Positions 32,509 through 34,973 of a DNA stretch of 34,973 bases are shown here, piece by piece. How positions within the stretch are numbered: position 1 is the first letter of the stretch; each line of letters starts with the position of its first letter. The position numbers and the translations under genes were made by a program. Source of the stretch: Planctomycetota bacterium (lineage in GTDB: Bacteria; Planctomycetota; Phycisphaerae; Sedimentisphaerales; Anaerohalosphaeraceae). The stretch is taken from NCBI GenBank assembly GCA_021157685.1, contig JAGGWF010000041.1, forward strand, positions 1 to 34,973, in the 5' to 3' direction. Under the pieces are notes generated by a model that saw only the letters and a list, made by a program, of their open reading frames with translations, searched no databases and was not told the origin of the DNA.

Positions 32509-33210
32509 TTATTTTTTCTTTAGTATTTTCGCTAATCGTTCTTTCATGTCACCGGCAGTATTTTCCATCGCAAGTTGATTCATAAATTGCTCGCCGGCGG
32601 CAAATCGCTGCTCGGCGATCGCACGGACGGCGGCAAACCGGAAGCTTTCTTTCAGGCGGGCCTGCCAATAGCCGTATTCAATTTTGCGTTTCCAGCTTTC
32701 CAGTATATCCGAAACGCCTTTGCCACCAATAAGCTGCTTGCGAAGGGTGCCAAGCAGGCCGGTCGCTCCCAGATCTTCCAACCCTCGCCCATCGGAAAGG
32801 ATCATCGCTTCGGTAACATCGGTGAATCGGTTGAAGGATTCACCGATGATCTTGTTGATCTTATCGATCCGCGTGTCGGTGGTGACATTCGCTAGCTTGT
32901 CCAAAACGGTTTGCATCGAAACATTGTACACCTCGGCATTGGTTACATCGGCCGGTGGCCATTTTCTCGTCGCTTTCTGATTCCCTGCGAAATACACCCG
33001 ACCGGAATCGGCAAAATAAGCCGCTGCGACCAGACAGAAGCGATCAATGGAAATTGCCTGTTCTGCCAGTTCCGGTAAACGGCAAATGTGCTCGATATTC
33101 CGAAGGATACGAAGTGTGCGGTCCCATAACCAGTCGTCATGGCCTCCCGACGGGGCCGAAACGGTCAGTATTTTCTGGGCGACTTGATGGATCGTGTCTA
33201 ATTCAGATAT
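32509..33210 (-). CDS. HD-domain-like protein without a standard start codon
   Basis: About 233 residues. The frame is open from 33303 to the stop and clearly coding upstream of the first GTG (32997): GGHDDWLWDRTLRILRN and AISIDRFCLVAAAYFADSG resemble the first helices of HD phosphohydrolases. LSDGRGLEDLGATGL resembles their later metal-binding region. The His of the expected His-Asp pair is Ala (YFAD), so activity is uncertain. No ATG, GTG or TTG exists in frame before 32997. AGGAG (33216-33220, minus strand) stands five bases before ATA (33210) and two before ATT (33213), so initiation at a rare codon is the simplest reading. A point mutation of ATG is the alternative. It precedes coaD in the same orientation. 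Confidence 0.65.
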   Translation of the reverse strand: MSELDTIHQVAQKILTVSAPSGGHDDWLWDRTLRILRNIEHICRLPELAEQAISIDRFCLVAAAYFADSGRVYFAGNQKATRKWPPADVTNAEVYNVSMQTVLDKLANVTTDTRIDKINKIIGESFNRFTDVTEAMILSDGRGLEDLGATGLLGTLRKQLIGGKGVSDILESWKRKIEYGYWQARLKESFRFAAVRAIAEQRFAAGEQFMNQLAMENTAGDMKERLAKILKKK

Positions 33211-33255
33211 AATGACTCCTGATTCGATGCGGATACTGTCAATATTTGTACTGCT

Positions 33256-33289
33256 ATCGCTATAACCGTTATAAGTATAGCGATTTTTT
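33256..33289. promoter_or_regulatory. Inverted repeat ahead of the HD-like gene
   Basis: ATCGCTATA and TATAGCGAT form perfect 9-base arms; the 13-base palindrome TATAACCGTTATA (33261-33273) overlaps the left arm. On the plus strand it is followed by T6, so it could be a weak terminator. Its position about 45-80 bases upstream of the minus-strand gene also fits an operator. Confidence 0.45.
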
Positions 33290-33504
33290 GAAAAAAAGCG
33301 AGGTTAATTCTAAACTTCCGCCAAATTGGGTCGGCCTAAGTGCCGATTTATTTTGTAGATTTTAACATAAAGATAAAAAAACACTAAATTCTCTACATAA
33401 ATATAATGCAAATTACCGAAATAAAACATATACTCAGTCGCGCTGGCGGGCAACGATTGCCTGTGGGACTTCAACGGATTGGAAATTGTTATTCAGGGAC
33501 GGAT

Positions 33505-34038
33505 ATGGCCGCTCGAAATCGTAGTGTTACGGTTTTGTTTTCACTCATCGCATCTATGACAGTCGGTGCGTTTGTTTTGATAGCGATGGATGATCATCGT
33601 CCCATTACTGGGGCGTACAGCTTGAGCAGTTATCTTCGCTTGGATCCCGCAGAGGATGCGGTTAAAAGTACGATCACTCAAACGGTTGCCCATTGGGATC
33701 AGGTTCAAATCTATTACAGCAATACCCTTGGCGGAAACGCCGACGAACTGACTTTTTTAACCGATTTGGCTAATGGGACCAAGACCCAGTTTCACTTCGT
33801 GGTCGCTAACGGCAACGGGGCCGAAGACGGGGCTATCCAGGCCGGTGAGTTCTGGAAACGCCAGCGTCTTTGTCAGGGCCGTAACGGCATCGTTCGGGTG
33901 TGCGTGATTTCTGATGGACGCTCCGAATCGGTAACGGACTGCCAGCTCAAGCGAACCGGCGTTTTGGTCGAGAGCTTGATCCGAACATTTGATATTTCGC
34001 CTCGAAACATCCACTATCCCGTCAACTGGAAAATGTAG
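33505..34038 (+). CDS. Membrane-anchored PGRP/amidase-fold protein, possibly inactive
   Basis: About 177 residues from the ATG at 33505, giving an N-terminal anchor (MAARNRSVTVLFSLIASMTVGAF). The following sequence fits the peptidoglycan-recognition/amidase_2 fold: a beta strand (QIYYSNT), FHFVVANGNGAEDGAIQAGEFWKRQ, then GIVRVCVISDG and QLKRTGVLVESLIRTFDISPRNIHYP. The usual zinc ligands are reduced: one His in QFHFV and one in NIHYP are seen, but no Cys at the normal place. A role in binding and not cutting peptidoglycan is possible. An earlier ATG (33406) would add 33 residues without a visible ribosome binding site. Assigned by pattern only. Confidence 0.5.
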   Translation: MAARNRSVTVLFSLIASMTVGAFVLIAMDDHRPITGAYSLSSYLRLDPAEDAVKSTITQTVAHWDQVQIYYSNTLGGNADELTFLTDLANGTKTQFHFVVANGNGAEDGAIQAGEFWKRQRLCQGRNGIVRVCVISDGRSESVTDCQLKRTGVLVESLIRTFDISPRNIHYPVNWKM

Positions 34039-34101
34039 CGATTTGACGGACCGTTTCATCGTTTTAACAGTTCTCTGTTGCATTCCGTGTTGTGTTTTCA
34101 G

Positions 34102-34130
34102 TTGACGATGCATCCTTTTTGCCGTATAAG
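34102..34130 (+). promoter_or_regulatory. Promoter of the tRNA-Arg gene
   Basis: TTGACG, 17 bases, then TATAAG, ending 32 bases before the first tRNA base. Its quality suggests the tRNA gene was once functional here. Confidence 0.65.
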
Positions 34131-34162
34131 TTTCTCCTGTGGCCGAATGTGTCTGCAATAAA

Positions 34163-34205
34163 GTCCCCGTAGCTCAATTGGATAGAGTACCGGCCTCCGA
34201 AGCCG
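34163..34205 (+). pseudogene. 5' fragment of tRNA-Arg(CCG)
   Basis: Acceptor strand GTCCCCG, D-arm GCTC...GAGT and anticodon stem-loop CCGGC-CTCCGAA-GCCG (anticodon CCG) are intact. The sequence then departs after the fourth base of the 3' anticodon stem, with no T-arm or 3' acceptor strand. This is the usual mark of an integration site in a tRNA gene. An intact copy may exist at the far end of the inserted DNA, beyond this window. Confidence 0.8.
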
Positions 34206-34206
34206 T

Positions 34207-34399
34207 CGTATTAGACACGCAACCGCAGGCAAACAAAGCACTTACCGAACACTCCGAAATAAATACACGGGATTATCACGGTCAATCGTCATACCCAGTA
34301 GAATTGCAGGAACTCATCGACCATTGGGACGATCTGCCGGAACATGTCAGGCAGACGATTCAGATGCTTGTGGATGCGGCGGGGGGAGATTCGGATTAA
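34207..34399 (+). pseudogene. C-terminal tail remnant of a planctomycete-type integrase
   Basis: Directly after the tRNA break the plus-strand frame encodes a short tail ending ELQELIDHWDDLPEHVRQTI and QMLVDAAGGDSD. From memory, planctomycete tyrosine integrases often end in a similar 'L..v...WP.LPe.vR..I..mV.aA' segment next to their tRNA target. The apparent N-terminal part of this frame (VAQLDRVPASEA) is only the tRNA read as protein. Assigned by pattern only. Confidence 0.45.
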
Positions 34400-34552
34400 C
34401 CTGTTTTACTTTACAAATCGTGGATATAAGCGAATCCTCTTAATGATTTAGGAGAAATGTGGTGGGTGCTTTTGGCAGTGGTGATTGGGCGGATGTGACG
34501 ACACGGAAGATTAATACCGGTCTGTGCAGGACTCTCAGCATCAGGACATTGA

Positions 34553-34966
34553 AGAAGTCTTCAGGAGAGAAGACCAGCAGGCTATCCCTATGTCTTTGTT
34601 CCACCTAAACGATATGACAGGATCCAGTTGACCAGACAGGGAAAGTCAAAGAGAAAGAAAAATACTTGGTCACTGAAAGATGCTAATAATAGTGTCATTA
34701 ATGGTTTTACTGGGATGTTTAATGAGATTAGGACTAAGGCAGGTCTTAAGAAGGGCACTTTTCACGATATTAGAAGAACAGCGATTACAAACTGGTTTTA
34801 TGCAGGATTAGAGATTACAGAAGTGATGAGATTGGCAGGTCATAGTAAATATGACACCACTTTGAAATACTACCTCTCTGTCAGTGACGATTTAGTTGAT
34901 AGGGCTAGACAGGCAGTCAGGCATAGTGTGAGTCGGGAGATGCTGGAGAGGGGGGTGGGGGAGTAG
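34553..34966 (+). pseudogene. Truncated tyrosine recombinase (C-terminal catalytic part)
   Basis: The frame opens after a TGA at 34550 and encodes YPYVFVPPKRYDRIQ, then the catalytic HDIRRTA box (H-x-x-R), LAGHSKYDTTLKYY with the second His and the Tyr nucleophile, and a SDDLVDRARQA tail. The N-terminal DNA-binding domain and the first catalytic Arg are missing: bases 34400-34552 show no in-frame continuation and nothing else I recognise. Codon use is more A/T-rich than in the neighbouring genes. It lies beside the broken tRNA-Arg, consistent with debris of an integrated element. Confidence 0.75.
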
Positions 34967-34973
34967 GGGTTGT

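Noticed and set aside
34139-34399. An 86-codon frame starting MAECVCNKVPVAQLDRVPASEA
   Set aside because: Its first third is the tRNA-Arg fragment read as protein; only the tail after 34207 resembles a coding remnant.

Overview
The gene content points to an anaerobic planctomycete of the class Phycisphaerae (Sedimentisphaerales/Anaerohalosphaera-like) with moderate GC. The clues are a planctomycete-style prepilin-like protein with an H-x(n)-DG tail, an McsA/McsB pair, planctomycete-type integrase remnants, a bifunctional homocysteine methyltransferase/MTHFR, and many intergenic palindromic repeats. This taxonomy is inferred from protein families recognised by eye, not from a database search.

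Layout. (1) 1-2.6 kb: a membrane-anchored SGNH hydrolase followed by an apolipoprotein N-acyltransferase (Lnt) that carries an in-frame palindromic insert. (2) 2.6-3.56 kb: a gene-poor gap with a promoter-driven 31-codon mini-gene, intrinsic terminators, a small-RNA candidate and the relic of an Rrf2 regulator gene. (3) 3.56-9.0 kb: a secreted BNR/sialidase-like protein, then a nitrosative-stress cluster of Rrf2 Fe-S repressor, cupin and hybrid cluster protein, plus a ferredoxin-like gene broken by a frameshift and an in-frame stop. Several families of short repeats surround hcp. (4) 9.0-12.1 kb: a prepilin-like protein, a small orphan protein and HMT/MTHFR, separated by repeats that appear to carry promoters. 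(5) 12.3-18.3 kb: accB-accC, then etfB-etfA-acyl-CoA dehydrogenase. (6) 18.3-24.2 kb: a HAD phosphatase, dnaG-rpoD, and a convergent PP2C phosphatase with a degenerate receiver. (7) 24.5-29.9 kb: a glycerol-3-phosphate regulon with a GlpT-like transporter, the GlpP antiterminator, and a three-gene dehydrogenase module (GlpA-like, pyridine-nucleotide oxidoreductase, DUF1667). Two terminator leaders here share one sequence box. (8) 29.9-33.2 kb, minus strand: mcsA-mcsB, a PTPS-III-type pterin synthase, coaD, and an HD-like protein lacking a standard start codon. (9) 33.4-35.0 kb: a PGRP-like protein, then a tRNA-Arg(CCG) gene cut off in the anticodon stem and joined to integrase debris.

How it works together. 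The glp region looks like a self-contained catabolic regulon: uptake of glycerol-3-phosphate (or a related phosphate ester), sensing by GlpP, antitermination at two leaders, and oxidation by the GlpA-like module. The etf/acd cluster carries an EtfB signature typical of clostridial bifurcating ETFs, which fits an anaerobic lifestyle together with hcp. Repeats, gene relics and the broken tRNA show recurrent rearrangement of this part of the chromosome.
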